A DNA stretch of 64,000 nt, taken from the NCBI GenBank assembly GCA_036378315.1, contig DASUWU010000116.1, positions 5,600-69,599 on the forward strand, read 5' to 3'. The notes beneath the pieces were generated by a model. That model searched no databases. It saw only the letters and a list, made by a program, of their open reading frames with translations, and was not told where the DNA came from. Both the position numbers and the translations under genes were made by a program. Positions 1-8,523 of the stretch are shown here, in pieces. Source of the DNA: CALAED01 sp036378315. GTDB taxonomy: Bacteria; Actinomycetota; Actinomycetes; Streptosporangiales; Streptosporangiaceae. The stretch's first letter is position 1, and each line of letters begins with the position of its first letter.

Positions 1-588
1 CCGCCCTACCCATCGCTCCCGGCGGCGTACAACAACGTGGGCATCAGCGACGATGCCGAACCTGGCTCGGGCAACCTCGACGGCGGCAACGCCAGTTTCT
101 CCGCCCAGGCCCTGGCGGACGCGACGCCCAGCCTCACGCCGGGCGCCACCTTCACCCATGACGGACTGACCTTCACCTGGCCCGACGCGAAACCCGGCAC
201 CCTGGACAACGTGGTCGCCGGCGGGTCGGCAGGCGGGCAGACCATCACGCTCTCCGGATCCGGCCACACACTCGGCCTCATCGGCGCCAGTGACTACGGC
301 AGCTCGACCGGGATCGCGACCGTGACCTACACCGACGGCACCACCGAGTCACACACCGTCAGCTTCGCGGACTGGTGGGCCAACGCGGCGACCGGCGGCG
401 ACATCGTCACCACGGTCCCGTACCTCAACAACAGCAACGGCCGGCTGAACCAGCAGGTGAGCCTGTACTACGCCGCGATACCACTCCAGCCAGGCAAGAC
501 GGTGCGGTTCCTGACGCTGCCGGACGTCAGCGACGGCGCGATCCAGGGCACCGCGGCCATGCACATCTTCACCCTCGCCATCGGCTGA
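1..588 (+). CDS. C-terminal part of a secreted glycosidase-type protein (5' truncated by window edge)
   Basis: The frame is open from base 1 and stops at 586-588, giving about 195 residues of a longer protein. The visible part is all beta-type and rich in Gly, Thr and Ser, with no catalytic motif. Pieces such as YNNVGISDDA, LDGG and DGLTFTWP recall a C-terminal accessory domain that I know from large secreted actinobacterial glycoside hydrolases, where it follows NEW3-like modules. It is probably a carbohydrate-associated beta-sandwich outside the cell. The catalytic family cannot be told because the rest lies upstream. The ATG at 37 is internal, because homologous-looking sequence continues before it. 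Confidence 0.7.
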   Translation, partial: PPYPSLPAAYNNVGISDDAEPGSGNLDGGNASFSAQALADATPSLTPGATFTHDGLTFTWPDAKPGTLDNVVAGGSAGGQTITLSGSGHTLGLIGASDYGSSTGIATVTYTDGTTESHTVSFADWWANAATGGDIVTTVPYLNNSNGRLNQQVSLYYAAIPLQPGKTVRFLTLPDVSDGAIQGTAAMHIFTLAIG

Positions 589-1056
589 CCCGAGGGCACG
601 CTCTGGCACAGCGACCGGTGGGGGCCGAAACGTGAAGCGCAACGGCCTAACCAACAGCCCAGACGCCGTGGACGATGGCCGTGCCGACGCACGCCTTCAA
701 CTACTGAATGGAGTACCAGCAGCGGGTCACCGGCCACGCAAACCCCGGCTCGATAACGTGATCGACTGGCTGCACGCACGTCGGCACCCTAACGGAGCCG
801 GCGTGCTCGTTTCACCAATCGTTTACACCCTGAACTCCGCTGGCAGGAAACGCCCGCCGGTCGGTCGGTCCCTACGGGCTCACCGGGGTCGCCCGTTCGT
901 CCCCGGGATCGTCACCTGGCAACACCCGCCCATGCCGTAGATCGTGCGGCCGACTTTGCTCGGCACCAAGTCTGGGCGTGGCCGGTCAGGTGGAGTGCGG
1001 ATGGCCGGTCGGGACGGCGGCTCCGTCCGGCCCGGGTGGCGGCCGCCGACGGCTTG
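589..1056. other. Gene-free stretch between glycosidase tail and recQ
   Basis: 468 bases between two convergent genes. A 102-codon open frame at 632-940 has an Arg/Pro-rich composition with no recognisable domain and no clear ribosome site, so I do not call it. No strong hairpin or repeat was seen. Confidence 0.5.
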
Positions 1057-2739
1057 TCAGCCTGCGGACCGCTTGGCGCCGCCTTGTGGTGCCAGGGTCA
1101 GCAGGGCGTCGCGTTGGAGGGCCTCCAGCGACAGGGTCTTGTAGCCGGTGTCGTCGAACAGGACGGTGATCCGGTCGGGATCGGCGCTCATGACCGTCCC
1201 CGGCCCCCAGGACGCGTGGACGACCTCGGAGTGGACGGGGAAGGGGCGGTTGTACGTCCCGGTCTCGGCGGTGGCGCCGGAGACGCAGTTCCCGCAGTTA
1301 TCGCAGGTTCGCGGGGAGGGCTCCCCGAAGTACTCCAGCAGATAGCGGCGCCGGCACCCGGTGGTTTCGGCGTAGCCGCGCATCATGTCGATGCGGGAGG
1401 CGTCTATCCGGCGGCGGTTGTGATCGTGGGCCATGGCGTCGGCGACCGCCTCGTCGGGTTCCGGGCCGTGCGCGGCATACCGGAGATCCCCCCGGCCGTT
1501 CACCTCGATCGCCGCGGCCTGCTGGAGCAGGTTGACCAGGCTGGTCAGCTTGGATGCACTGATCCGCAGGGTGGTGCGGACGGAGCGGGCCGAGACGGTG
1601 CCGCCGTGCTCGTGGACGAGGGTGGCGAGCCGGCGCAGCATGTCCTCGTCCGCTTTGCCCGCGGCGAAGAACCGGCGCAGGCCCAGATCCTCCGACCGGT
1701 AGTGCAGGACGGCCTCGGCCGGCTCGCCATCGCGTCCGGCTCGGCCGATCTCCTGGTAGTAGGAGTCGGGGGAATCGGGCGGCGCGCTGTGCAGGACATA
1801 GCGCACGTTGGGCTTGTCGATGCCCATACCGAACGCCGACGTAGCCACGACGACGTCGAGTTCGTCGGCGGAGAACAACTCGTGCACGCGCTCGCGCTTC
1901 GATGCGCGCATCCCCGCGTGATAGGCCTCCGCGCGCAGTCCCGCCGCGGCCAGCTCCTTGGCGTAGGCGACGGCGTCCGCGCGGGTCGCGACGTAGACCA
2001 GGCCGAGGCCGGAGCGCCCGGCCGCGTCCTGGACCAGTCCCCGCCGCTTGGCGGTCTCGTCTGCGTAGCGACGGACCCGCAGCGAGATGTTCGGCCGGTC
2101 GAAGCCCCTGATGACCTGGACCGCGTTACGCAGACCGAGCGCGGCGACGATGTCCTCGCGTACCGGCGGTGCGGCGGTCGCGGTCAGCGCCAGCACCGGA
2201 GGGTGGCCGAGCCGTTGGATGACCCGGCCGAGCTGGAGATAGTCGGGCCGGAAGTCATGCCCCCAGGCCGAAACACAATGCGCCTCGTCAACGGCGATCA
2301 GTGAGGGACGCGCCGCGGCGAGGCGATCCACGATCTCGGGCTTGGCCAGCTGCTCGGGCGACAAAAAGACATACTCCGCCGTGCCCGCCCGGATCTGCTC
2401 CAGCGAATCCTTACTGGAGCTCGCCGACTGCGCGGAGTTGACCACCACCGCGCCGCCTGCGTTCCGCTCGGCGAGGGAGAGCATCTGGTCCCGCTGCAAC
2501 GCGATCAACGGTGAGATCACGATGGTGGGGCCGTCGAGCAACTGGGCGGGCACCTGGTAGACCGCGGACTTGCCGCTGCCGGTTGGCATGACGACCAGGA
2601 CGTCGTGTCCCTTGAGCAGATGCTCCATCGCTTCACCTTGGCCAGGCCGCAGCTTCCGCCAGTCGAAGACCTCCCTGGCCACCCGGCGAACCCGGCGCCG
2701 CCGCCCGCCGAAGCCCGCCCACCCATCGCGCACGCCCAT
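1057..2739 (-). CDS. recQ: RecQ family ATP-dependent DNA helicase
   Basis: 560-residue 3'-5' DNA helicase of the RecQ family, acting on branched DNA in repair and recombination. Visible motifs: Walker A MPTGSGKS (51-58), DEAH (151-154), LTATA (185-189), FDRPN (213-217), ATSAFGMGIDKPN (299-311) and YYQEIGRAGRDG (327-338). A RecQ zinc-binding region follows, with Cys at about 462, 479, 482 and 485. There is no HRDC domain. Instead the last 70 residues hold a small beta module (HASWGPGTV, ITVLFDDTGYKTLSL) of the kind seen in actinobacterial RecQ. The ATG at 2739 is preceded by a strong AGGAGGTG ribosome site. It is transcribed alone. Confidence 0.93.
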   Translation of the reverse strand: MGVRDGWAGFGGRRRRVRRVAREVFDWRKLRPGQGEAMEHLLKGHDVLVVMPTGSGKSAVYQVPAQLLDGPTIVISPLIALQRDQMLSLAERNAGGAVVVNSAQSASSSKDSLEQIRAGTAEYVFLSPEQLAKPEIVDRLAAARPSLIAVDEAHCVSAWGHDFRPDYLQLGRVIQRLGHPPVLALTATAAPPVREDIVAALGLRNAVQVIRGFDRPNISLRVRRYADETAKRRGLVQDAAGRSGLGLVYVATRADAVAYAKELAAAGLRAEAYHAGMRASKRERVHELFSADELDVVVATSAFGMGIDKPNVRYVLHSAPPDSPDSYYQEIGRAGRDGEPAEAVLHYRSEDLGLRRFFAAGKADEDMLRRLATLVHEHGGTVSARSVRTTLRISASKLTSLVNLLQQAAAIEVNGRGDLRYAAHGPEPDEAVADAMAHDHNRRRIDASRIDMMRGYAETTGCRRRYLLEYFGEPSPRTCDNCGNCVSGATAETGTYNRPFPVHSEVVHASWGPGTVMSADPDRITVLFDDTGYKTLSLEALQRDALLTLAPQGGAKRSAG

Positions 2740-3055
2740 CCGACACCTCCTGCGGACGCCGGCTACCCAGGACGCCCCAACTTAGTCCGGTCCGGCAGCT
2801 TACGATCACCCCGGCCGCCAGAGCCAGGACTTAACCCGTGCACACGAAATGCGCACAAAGCGTTCAACAAAGGACACCGCGCCCGCATACGGGGGATCCG
2901 CGAGCGGCAGTCACGCCCAGAGATTGCGGACGGGCGCGACCAGCTGTCGGGTAGTCATAGGCGAAACACCTCTACAGAGTCCTTCAGGGCGCGTGGATCC
3001 CCACGATGACCTACTCATCTGTCGCGGTCCGCGTGTGTCGTCGTGGTGTGCCTGG
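2740..3055. other. Gene-free stretch upstream of recQ
   Basis: 316 bases containing the recQ leader at one end and the 3' end of the methyltransferase transcript at the other. I see no RNA gene, repeat or convincing ORF. Confidence 0.4.
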
Positions 3056-3802
3056 TCAGCGGCTCATGAGGGCGAAGACGCCCCAGCCGAGGTATTCGCG
3101 CTGGTATCTGGTGTGGCGCACTGGAGAGGCGGTCAGCTCCGCCCGCAGCTCAGTGGCGAGGTCGTCGTCGGGGTTGTCGTCCAGCCAGCGGCGGATGTTG
3201 AGCCATTGCGCGGCGACGTACCTGTCCCAGCTGTCCTGGTCGGCCAGGACCATCTCCACGACGTCCCAGCCGAGTTCGTGAAACCGCTCGATCAGCTCTG
3301 GCAGGGGCAGGAAATCGTCCTTGTCCGCGGCCTCGCAGGCCTCGATGGTGGCTTGGTCGGGAGGATCACGCCGCCAGTATGGCTCGCCGATCAACATGAT
3401 GCCGCCGGGGCGCAGGCTACGCCGCAGCAACTCGATGGTGCCGGGCAGGCCATCACCGATCCAGGTCGCGCCGATACAGGAGGCGACGTCGACCGGTTCA
3501 TCCATGACGTAGCCGGACGCGTCGCCATGCACAAAAGCGACTTGATCTGCTACGCCCAGTTCGACCGCCCGAGCCCTGGCGTCGGCGATGAACACGCTGC
3601 TGAGGTCGACTCCAGTGCCGGACACGTGATGGTCGCGTGCCCAGGTGCACAGCATCTCGCCCGATCCACAGGCCAGGTCGAGCATCCGCCACCCCGCTCC
3701 CATCGCCAGCGCCTGTCCCAAGGTGGCCAACTTCTCGCTGGTAAACGGATTGTGGATGCGGTGTCTGCTCTCGCGGATGGTGAAAATACGTGGAATGTCC
3801 AC
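3056..3802 (-). CDS. Class I SAM-dependent methyltransferase
   Basis: 248 residues, a cytosolic Rossmann-fold methyltransferase. Motif I is MLDLACGSGEM (about 40-50), the acidic end of strand beta2 is TGVDLS, and the post-II region is VHGDASGY. The C-terminal third is rich in Trp and acidic residues, which may form a substrate lid. The substrate cannot be read from the sequence; small-molecule methylation is likely by family. The start is GTG at 3802 with CAGGAG about 8 bases upstream. The gene stands alone between two gene-poor stretches, so context gives no pathway. Confidence 0.85.
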   Translation of the reverse strand: MDIPRIFTIRESRHRIHNPFTSEKLATLGQALAMGAGWRMLDLACGSGEMLCTWARDHHVSGTGVDLSSVFIADARARAVELGVADQVAFVHGDASGYVMDEPVDVASCIGATWIGDGLPGTIELLRRSLRPGGIMLIGEPYWRRDPPDQATIEACEAADKDDFLPLPELIERFHELGWDVVEMVLADQDSWDRYVAAQWLNIRRWLDDNPDDDLATELRAELTASPVRHTRYQREYLGWGVFALMSR

Positions 3803-4132
3803 TTCTGAGACTCCTGACGTTCACGATGCCCGTTGCGACCAAAACGGGGGTCGATTTGCACCGACCAGACCACCTGGCTCCTCACGAAATTCACCTCCCC
3901 CCTTGAGTCGTAAGGCCACGCCGACGCGGGCGACGCTAAAAGCATCAGACCGTCATGTCCGCAGCGTCGTTGGCCCCCTTCCTTCACCTCCGCGCATGCC
4001 GCGTTTCGGGCGGCGTCAGGTTTCTGTGGACGGGGCGGCAATCATCCGTTCTGGTGCTGTGCTGGCGAATGAGGGAGCGTGAACGAAACTCGATGTGGGC
4101 CATGCCCCGTCGCGGGCGGATCCGGCGCTGCA
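3803..4132. other. Gene-free stretch between two methyltransferase genes
   Basis: 330 bases. On the minus strand a GGGGGAGGTG ribosome-like sequence sits before a GTG near 3893 in a frame that runs into the start of the next gene. This could be a short leader or mRNA-level element, but coding character is poor and I do not call a gene. Confidence 0.35.
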
Positions 4133-4984
4133 TCAGGGTTTGCGCATGATTCCGCCGAATTCGTAGAGCCTTTTGTTGCTGGCCGCCGCCCCGAGGAAGG
4201 GGCGCAGCGGCTTATCGACCGGCCGAAGCGGCGGCTGGTTGGGGTCGGGACGCCAGTTGACGACGTCCACCAGCCCGGGTGGTACGGGCTCGAGCCCGCT
4301 GAGGAGTTCGGAGACCTTCTCGGCGGTTCGGTTCTTCCACGGCAGCCCAACACGGCGGGCCACCTCGTTATGTTCGTCCGCCGTTGCCTGGTCCACGCCA
4401 ACTATCTGGGAGAGCGCGATGAAACTGCCCGCGACCAGCGCGTCGGCCACTTCCGACAGCATGGCGTGCATCACCGCGTCATCGGTGATCGAGTGTCCCA
4501 CCGACAAGAACAGCGCGGCGACCGGCTGATCGAAGTCGAACAGCCGGCGCACGTCCGGGTGAGCCAGAACGTGCCGAGGATCGGTCATATCCGCCATGAT
4601 CACAGTGGTCTGGCCGCCGTCGGCCAGTAGCGCCCTGCCGTGCGCCAGCACGATGGGGTCGTTGTCGACGTAGACCACCCGCGCGTCCGGCCGGAACTGC
4701 TGAGCGACCTGGTGCACATTCTGCTGAGCCGGCAGCCCGCTACCCATATCCAGGAACTGCCGGATTCCCGCGTCGCGGCTTAACCACCGCACCGCGCGGT
4801 ACAGGAACAGCCGGTTCTCCCGAGCGATATCGAGGATCTCCGGGAAGTCGGCGAGCCCAGCCAGCGCGGCTTGGCGGTCGATGGCGTAGTTGTCCTTGCC
4901 ACCGAGACCGTAGTCATACATCCGCGCCGGGGTTGGCACGTCTGTTGGAATGCCCGCGGGAAACGGCTGCTCCGTCGAGGTCAT
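4133..4984 (-). CDS. SAV2177-type (DUF574) SAM-dependent methyltransferase
   Basis: 283 residues of the actinomycete-specific SAV2177/DUF574 family. Hallmarks are PTPARMYDYGLGGKDNYAID near the N terminus, FLDMGSGLPAQQNVH as the SAM-binding loop, and VVYVDNDPIVLAHGRALL. Members are abundant in filamentous actinomycetes and most substrates are unknown. The frame is open further upstream, but the ATG at 4984 is preferred because it directly precedes the family's conserved N terminus and has GGGGAGCGG just before it. A paralogous domain occurs in this window fused to a protein kinase (38208-39926). The gene lies beside an IS remnant and a tRNA, so it may be part of acquired DNA. Confidence 0.88.
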   Translation of the reverse strand: MTSTEQPFPAGIPTDVPTPARMYDYGLGGKDNYAIDRQAALAGLADFPEILDIARENRLFLYRAVRWLSRDAGIRQFLDMGSGLPAQQNVHQVAQQFRPDARVVYVDNDPIVLAHGRALLADGGQTTVIMADMTDPRHVLAHPDVRRLFDFDQPVAALFLSVGHSITDDAVMHAMLSEVADALVAGSFIALSQIVGVDQATADEHNEVARRVGLPWKNRTAEKVSELLSGLEPVPPGLVDVVNWRPDPNQPPLRPVDKPLRPFLGAAASNKRLYEFGGIMRKP

Positions 4985-5071
4985 TGAACCGCTCCCCATC
5001 ATTGGGACCACGAGACCGGGAACCGGGTTGAGCCTACCGGCCGACCGCGCCGTATCGGCCGAGACTCCGCT

Positions 5072-5390
5072 TTCTCCCACCACGAAAACGAGCGCCACCG
5101 CGTCGACACCATCGCGTGGCACCTGGAACACCACCACCGCACGCGGGTGTCTCGGGCCACCATCGCCCGTTACCGGACCAGCCACGGCATGGTCACCCCG
5201 GCGCCGAAGAAGCGGCCCCGCGCCTCCTACATCCGGTTTGAGGCGGAACCCACGCCCGAACCCACATCATCATGCTCGTCTGTGATCTGCACGCCCGCGT
5301 CATCAACGCCGCCACCGGCGAACTCCTCCGCGAACTCACCACGACCTCAACCGCGACTACCAACCCACCGGCCGACCATCCGGCCCGAAA
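5072..5390 (+). pseudogene. IS481-family transposase remnant with internal deletion
   Basis: Translation from about 5072 gives pieces typical of IS481-type integrase-fold transposases: VSRATIARYRTSHGMV, then PAPKKRPRASYIRFEAE. The sequence should then enter the DDE core (the WQSDFTH type) but breaks off. After a frame change, IMLVCDLHARVINAATGELL, the known C-terminal part of such proteins, appears at about 5270-5330. The entire catalytic core is therefore missing. There is no start codon context and no terminal inverted repeats were seen, so this is a dead fragment. It lies between a methyltransferase gene and tRNA-Arg. Confidence 0.75.
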
Positions 5391-5395
5391 CCGAA

Positions 5396-5427
5396 AACAC
5401 CGTGACCCAACGTGGGTTCACGGTGTT
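5396..5427 (-). terminator. Rho-independent terminator of tRNA-Arg
   Basis: Near-perfect inverted repeat (arms AACACCGTGAACCCA / TGGGT-CACGGTGTT with one bulge). On the minus strand it is followed by TTTTCGG. It begins 27 bases beyond the 3' end of the tRNA, in the right orientation for it. Confidence 0.75.
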
Positions 5428-5453
5428 CCTCGATGTCTTGAGACATCACAGGG

Positions 5454-5526
5454 CGCCCCCGGCAGGATTCGAACCTGCGGCACACGGTTTAGGAAACCGT
5501 TGCTCTATCCCCTGAGCTACGGGGGC
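5454..5526 (-). tRNA. tRNA-Arg (CCU)
   Basis: 73 bases. The acceptor stem GCCCCCG pairs with CGGGGGC, and the D arm, variable loop and GGTTCGAATCC T arm are all intact. The anticodon loop reads TTCCTAA with anticodon CCT, which decodes AGG. CCA is not encoded. Minor arginine tRNAs of this kind are common integration targets for mobile elements, and an IS fragment lies next to it on the 3' side. Confidence 0.96.
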
Positions 5527-5724
5527 CTGACGCTGCTAGAGCGTACCGGAGCCTGCCCGGCGGGCCGAGCTGATCCACAGTCCCCGCGAGGTCCGTGCGC
5601 TCGGGTGGCGCTCTGCGGTGTCGCCCAAGCAAGGGTAGCCCGTCTTTGCGGCGATTCCTGCGGTGGCGCCACGCGGCGGGCCGGGCCTGTTGACTCGCGA
5701 CTCTGACTCGGGAGAGAGCGGGAG

Positions 5725-6237
5725 ATGGCCGCCTCGTCGGATTGCGGAAGTTACACAAACGGGGCAGGCGTGGCCAGAGTACGCTCCTGTGACGTGGCAG
5801 GTCGGCACAGGGAATCGACGCAATCGGGGGAGCAGGAGCTCGATGCGGCGGACCGGCGTGGGTCGGATGTGCTGCGGCGCCTGCGGGGCAACGGCGGGAT
5901 GGTGTTGCTCATCGCCGGGGTCGCGGTGCCGGCGGTCCTCGGGGGTGTGATCGCGGTCGCGGCGCAGGGCGGTGGCGGCGGTGAGAAGCCGGCCCCGCGG
6001 GTGACGACCGCGCGGACGGTGTCGCCGACGCCCCGGCCACGGCCACGGGCGTATCCGACCTATGGGGAGTACGTGCCGCCGCGGGTGGTGGCGACCGTCA
6101 CGAGGAGGGCGCCCGTGCCGCGGGAGACCTCGACGGCGACGCCCTCACCGTCGCCGCGCGTGTCGTGCCCGCCGGACTGGTGGATGAATCCTTGGCTGCG
6201 CCGATGGTGCCGCATGCACGGATTCGGGACCCAATAG
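5725..6237 (+). CDS. Hypothetical single-pass membrane protein, Pro/Thr-rich
   Basis: Up to 170 residues, not recognised. A hydrophobic segment (VLLIAGVAVPAVLGGVIAVAA, about residues 60-80) is followed by a Gly run, a Pro/Arg/Thr/Ser-rich stretch and a short C-terminal motif with Trp and Cys (CPPDWWMNPWLRRWC). This suggests a short cytoplasmic N terminus and an extracellular disordered tail ending in a disulfide-linked knot. The start is uncertain: ATG 5725 has GGGAGAGAGCGGGAG before it, while an in-frame GTG at 5869 would give a 122-residue protein starting just before the membrane helix. It lies upstream of the cell-wall peptidase. Confidence 0.55.
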   Translation: MAASSDCGSYTNGAGVARVRSCDVAGRHRESTQSGEQELDAADRRGSDVLRRLRGNGGMVLLIAGVAVPAVLGGVIAVAAQGGGGGEKPAPRVTTARTVSPTPRPRPRAYPTYGEYVPPRVVATVTRRAPVPRETSTATPSPSPRVSCPPDWWMNPWLRRWCRMHGFGTQ

Positions 6238-6319
6238 CACCTGATCCACATCAGTCACTCGGTAGCCTGTAGTACCGTCCGTTTGGCGTCATGTCGCACA
6301 ACGTACGGAAGATCCTCCC

Positions 6320-7345
6320 GTGGTGACTCCCCGTTCAACAACCGTGCTCGCCGTCCTGGTGACGATGCTGGTGAGCGCGCCCAACGCGGTGGCGCAGGAG
6401 ACCGAGCGCGACAGCATCGGTACGCTGCGCCGCGCGGCAGACAAGGCGCGGGCCGAGCTCGGGTCCGCCACGAAGCAGTGGGAGGGCAGGCAGAAGGCGC
6501 TGGCGCGGTCGCGGCAGAAACTGGCGGAGACGCTCAAGAGCCTCGGCGCGGCCGACGCCCAGCTCGAGAAGCTCCGCGGACCGCTCGCCCAGATCGCCAA
6601 CGCCGCCTACCAGGAGCCGGGGGCGGCCGGATCGATGGCGATCTTCGGCGGCGGGTCCCCCGATGCGGCGCTGCGCTCGGCAGCGGACACGAGCCATCTC
6701 GCCGACAACCAGAACACTCTGGTACGGCAGGCGGCCACGCTGCGGCAGCAGCATGACCAGCTGACCGCGAGCGCCCAGGATCTGGAATCGAACAACGCGG
6801 TCGAGCAGGCCGCGCTGCAGCGACAGATCGATGCGCTCAAACAGAGATCGGCCGCGCTGACGCAGCAGCTCACCGCCGCGCTCGACCGGATCCACGCCGA
6901 TCGGGCCCAGCGGCTCGCGCTCGCCTGCGGCTCCGGCCTCGTCGCCGAGGCGCGCAAGTTCCCCAACGGGCTGATCCCCCCGCGCTACCTCTGCAAGCTG
7001 CCGCAGAAGGGGGCCATGCTGCGGGCCGACGCCGCGCTCACCTTCTTCAAGCTGAACGCCGCGTACAAGAAGCGCTTCGGCCACCAGATGTGCATCACGA
7101 GTTCGTACCGCAGCCTGTCCAAGCAGCAAACCATCTACGCCACCCGGCCCGGTTTCGCCGCGGTGCCCGGGCGCAGCAACCACGGTCTCGGTACGGCGCT
7201 GGACTTCTGCGGCGGCGTGCAGAACCAGGGGTCGATCCCGTTCAACTGGCTGCGGGCCAACTCGCTCAAGTACGGGTGGTTCCATCCGTCCTGGGCGTAC
7301 TCCAACCCGTTCGAGCCGTGGCACTGGGAGTACAAGGTCACCTGA
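6320..7345 (+). CDS. Secreted M15 family D,D-carboxypeptidase with coiled-coil
   Basis: 341 residues. A Sec signal peptide (about 1-25, cleavage after NAVA) and a long alternating Ala/Gln/Arg coiled coil (about 28-200) precede a VanY/M15B-type zinc peptidase domain. Zinc ligands are visible as His288 and Asp295 in SNHGLGTALDF and His335 in EPWHWEY. The family cuts D-Ala-D-Ala or related peptidoglycan stem peptides, and the coiled coil could tether or regulate it as in NlpC/RipA-type hydrolases. Tandem GTGs at 6320/6323 form the start, with GGAAG 8 bases upstream. Its transcription is convergent with mscL. Confidence 0.88.
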   Translation: MVTPRSTTVLAVLVTMLVSAPNAVAQETERDSIGTLRRAADKARAELGSATKQWEGRQKALARSRQKLAETLKSLGAADAQLEKLRGPLAQIANAAYQEPGAAGSMAIFGGGSPDAALRSAADTSHLADNQNTLVRQAATLRQQHDQLTASAQDLESNNAVEQAALQRQIDALKQRSAALTQQLTAALDRIHADRAQRLALACGSGLVAEARKFPNGLIPPRYLCKLPQKGAMLRADAALTFFKLNAAYKKRFGHQMCITSSYRSLSKQQTIYATRPGFAAVPGRSNHGLGTALDFCGGVQNQGSIPFNWLRANSLKYGWFHPSWAYSNPFEPWHWEYKVT

Positions 7346-7357
7346 GCGGGTTTCCCG

Positions 7358-7771
7358 TCAGGCGGGCATCTCGGTGGCCGGAACGATGGGCGCCGTGCAG
7401 AACCTGCAGCGGCGGGCGGCCACCGGAACCGGGCTCAGGCACTCGGGACAGTCGCGTTCACTGGCTTCCTTGTTCCGGTCGAGGTAGGCGAGGAAGCGGC
7501 CGACCGGCAGCACGACGATGAAGTACACGATCGCCGCCGTGATGAGGAAGGCCACCGTCGAGGTGAGGAAGATCCCATAGGGGAACCTGGTCTGGTGGAC
7601 CGTGAACGCCAGCCTGGTGAAGTCCGGCTTACCGCCGAAGACGGCCAGCAGCGGCCCGATGAACGAGGTGACGAAGTCCTTCACCATGCTGGCGAAGGCC
7701 GCCCCCACGACGAACGCGACCGCCAGATCGACCAGGTTGCCGCGCATCAGGAACGTCCGAAATCCGCGCAT
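7358..7771 (-). CDS. mscL: Large-conductance mechanosensitive channel MscL with zinc-ribbon tail
   Basis: 137 residues. The N terminus MRGFRTFLMRGNLVDLAVAF is the MscL amphipathic helix leading into TM1 (about 14-40). TM2 covers about 66-90. The protein opens under membrane tension to release solutes on osmotic downshock. Instead of the usual C-terminal helical bundle it ends in a four-Cys ribbon (Cys108, 111, 122, 125; CPEC and CRFC), a variation found in some actinobacterial MscL. The ATG at 7771 has CTGGAG 8-9 bases upstream. Confidence 0.93.
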   Translation of the reverse strand: MRGFRTFLMRGNLVDLAVAFVVGAAFASMVKDFVTSFIGPLLAVFGGKPDFTRLAFTVHQTRFPYGIFLTSTVAFLITAAIVYFIVVLPVGRFLAYLDRNKEASERDCPECLSPVPVAARRCRFCTAPIVPATEMPA

Positions 7772-7830
7772 TGACCTGCTCCAGGGGGATTGAAGACAGT
7801 TCGTGAGGAAGCCTTCACCCTAGTGGATCG

Positions 7831-8523
7831 CTACCCGACGATGACGAAGGCCAGCCGGGCTCCGGTCGCGGCCGGGGTGGCGAGCGGCACGGCCTGATCG
7901 CGACGGGCGGCGACCACGACAAGCGCGCCGTCCTCGGCGGGCCCGCCGAGATCACCGGTGCCGCGGCCGGCGGCCGGCACCGCGATGACCGGGACCGCCG
8001 ACGCCAGCGGGCGCGCTCGCGGTGGCGGCTCGCGAGCGGAGGCGGCCCCAGCCGCACCGGCCCCGAGATCGCCAGGTGCCGCCCCATCGCCCTGGCCGTC
8101 GACCGGCGCCGGCGCGGCGAGCACGTCGATGCGATCGCCGGGACGCAGCAGGCGTACCGACCCCGCGTCGGCCATCCTGAGCGGGACCGCCACGAGATCG
8201 GGACCGTACCCGCTCAGCAGCCGCCGCCCGAGCAGCCGGGCGTCGGTCAACGGCTCACCCCTGCGCACCGGCCCGGCCAGCATCCGGCCGGCCAGCCCGG
8301 ACCGCACGAGGCCGGCGGGAGCCGCCGCGGCCGGCACGTTCACCGAGCGCACGTCGGACGGTCGCAGGGTGGCGCCGGCCGGCAGGTCACGGGCGGCGGT
8401 CGGGATCGACACGCCCGGCGGCGCGGCGGACCGCAGCGCCGGCAGGGCGAACGCCACGGCCGCGGCCGCGCTGGCGGCGGCGAGCACCCGGCGATGGCGG
8501 CTGACGAGAGCGGCTAACCTCAT
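7831..8523 (-). CDS. SAF-domain membrane protein (CpaB/RcpC-like)
   Basis: 230 residues: an N-terminal membrane anchor (about 12-32), then a SAF domain (about 38-100; ARDLPAGATLRPSDV, then GEPLTDARLL). A second beta region (LRPGDRIDVLAA) and an Ala/Pro-rich insert precede a short C-terminal beta segment. SAF proteins of this build occur in pilus assembly (CpaB) and as wall-facing proteins of unknown role. The ATG overlaps the stop of the MTA phosphorylase gene (ATGA, 8520-8523), so the two are translationally coupled although their functions look unrelated. Confidence 0.8.
   Translation of the reverse strand: MRLAALVSRHRRVLAAASAAAAVAFALPALRSAAPPGVSIPTAARDLPAGATLRPSDVRSVNVPAAAAPAGLVRSGLAGRMLAGPVRRGEPLTDARLLGRRLLSGYGPDLVAVPLRMADAGSVRLLRPGDRIDVLAAPAPVDGQGDGAAPGDLGAGAAGAASAREPPPRARPLASAVPVIAVPAAGRGTGDLGGPAEDGALVVVAARRDQAVPLATPAATGARLAFVIVG

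Noticed and set aside
632..940. 102-codon frame after the glycosidase tail
   Set aside because: No ribosome site, no domain, unusual composition.
1036..2304. Long plus-strand open frame of 422 codons opposite recQ
   Set aside because: Shadow of the high-GC recQ gene; recQ has full helicase motifs and a ribosome site, this frame has neither.
5147..5515. Frame ending in PAGFEPAAHGL that looks like a protein tail
   Set aside because: This tail is the well-known mistranslation of a tRNA gene on the other strand; only the IS remnant part is biological.
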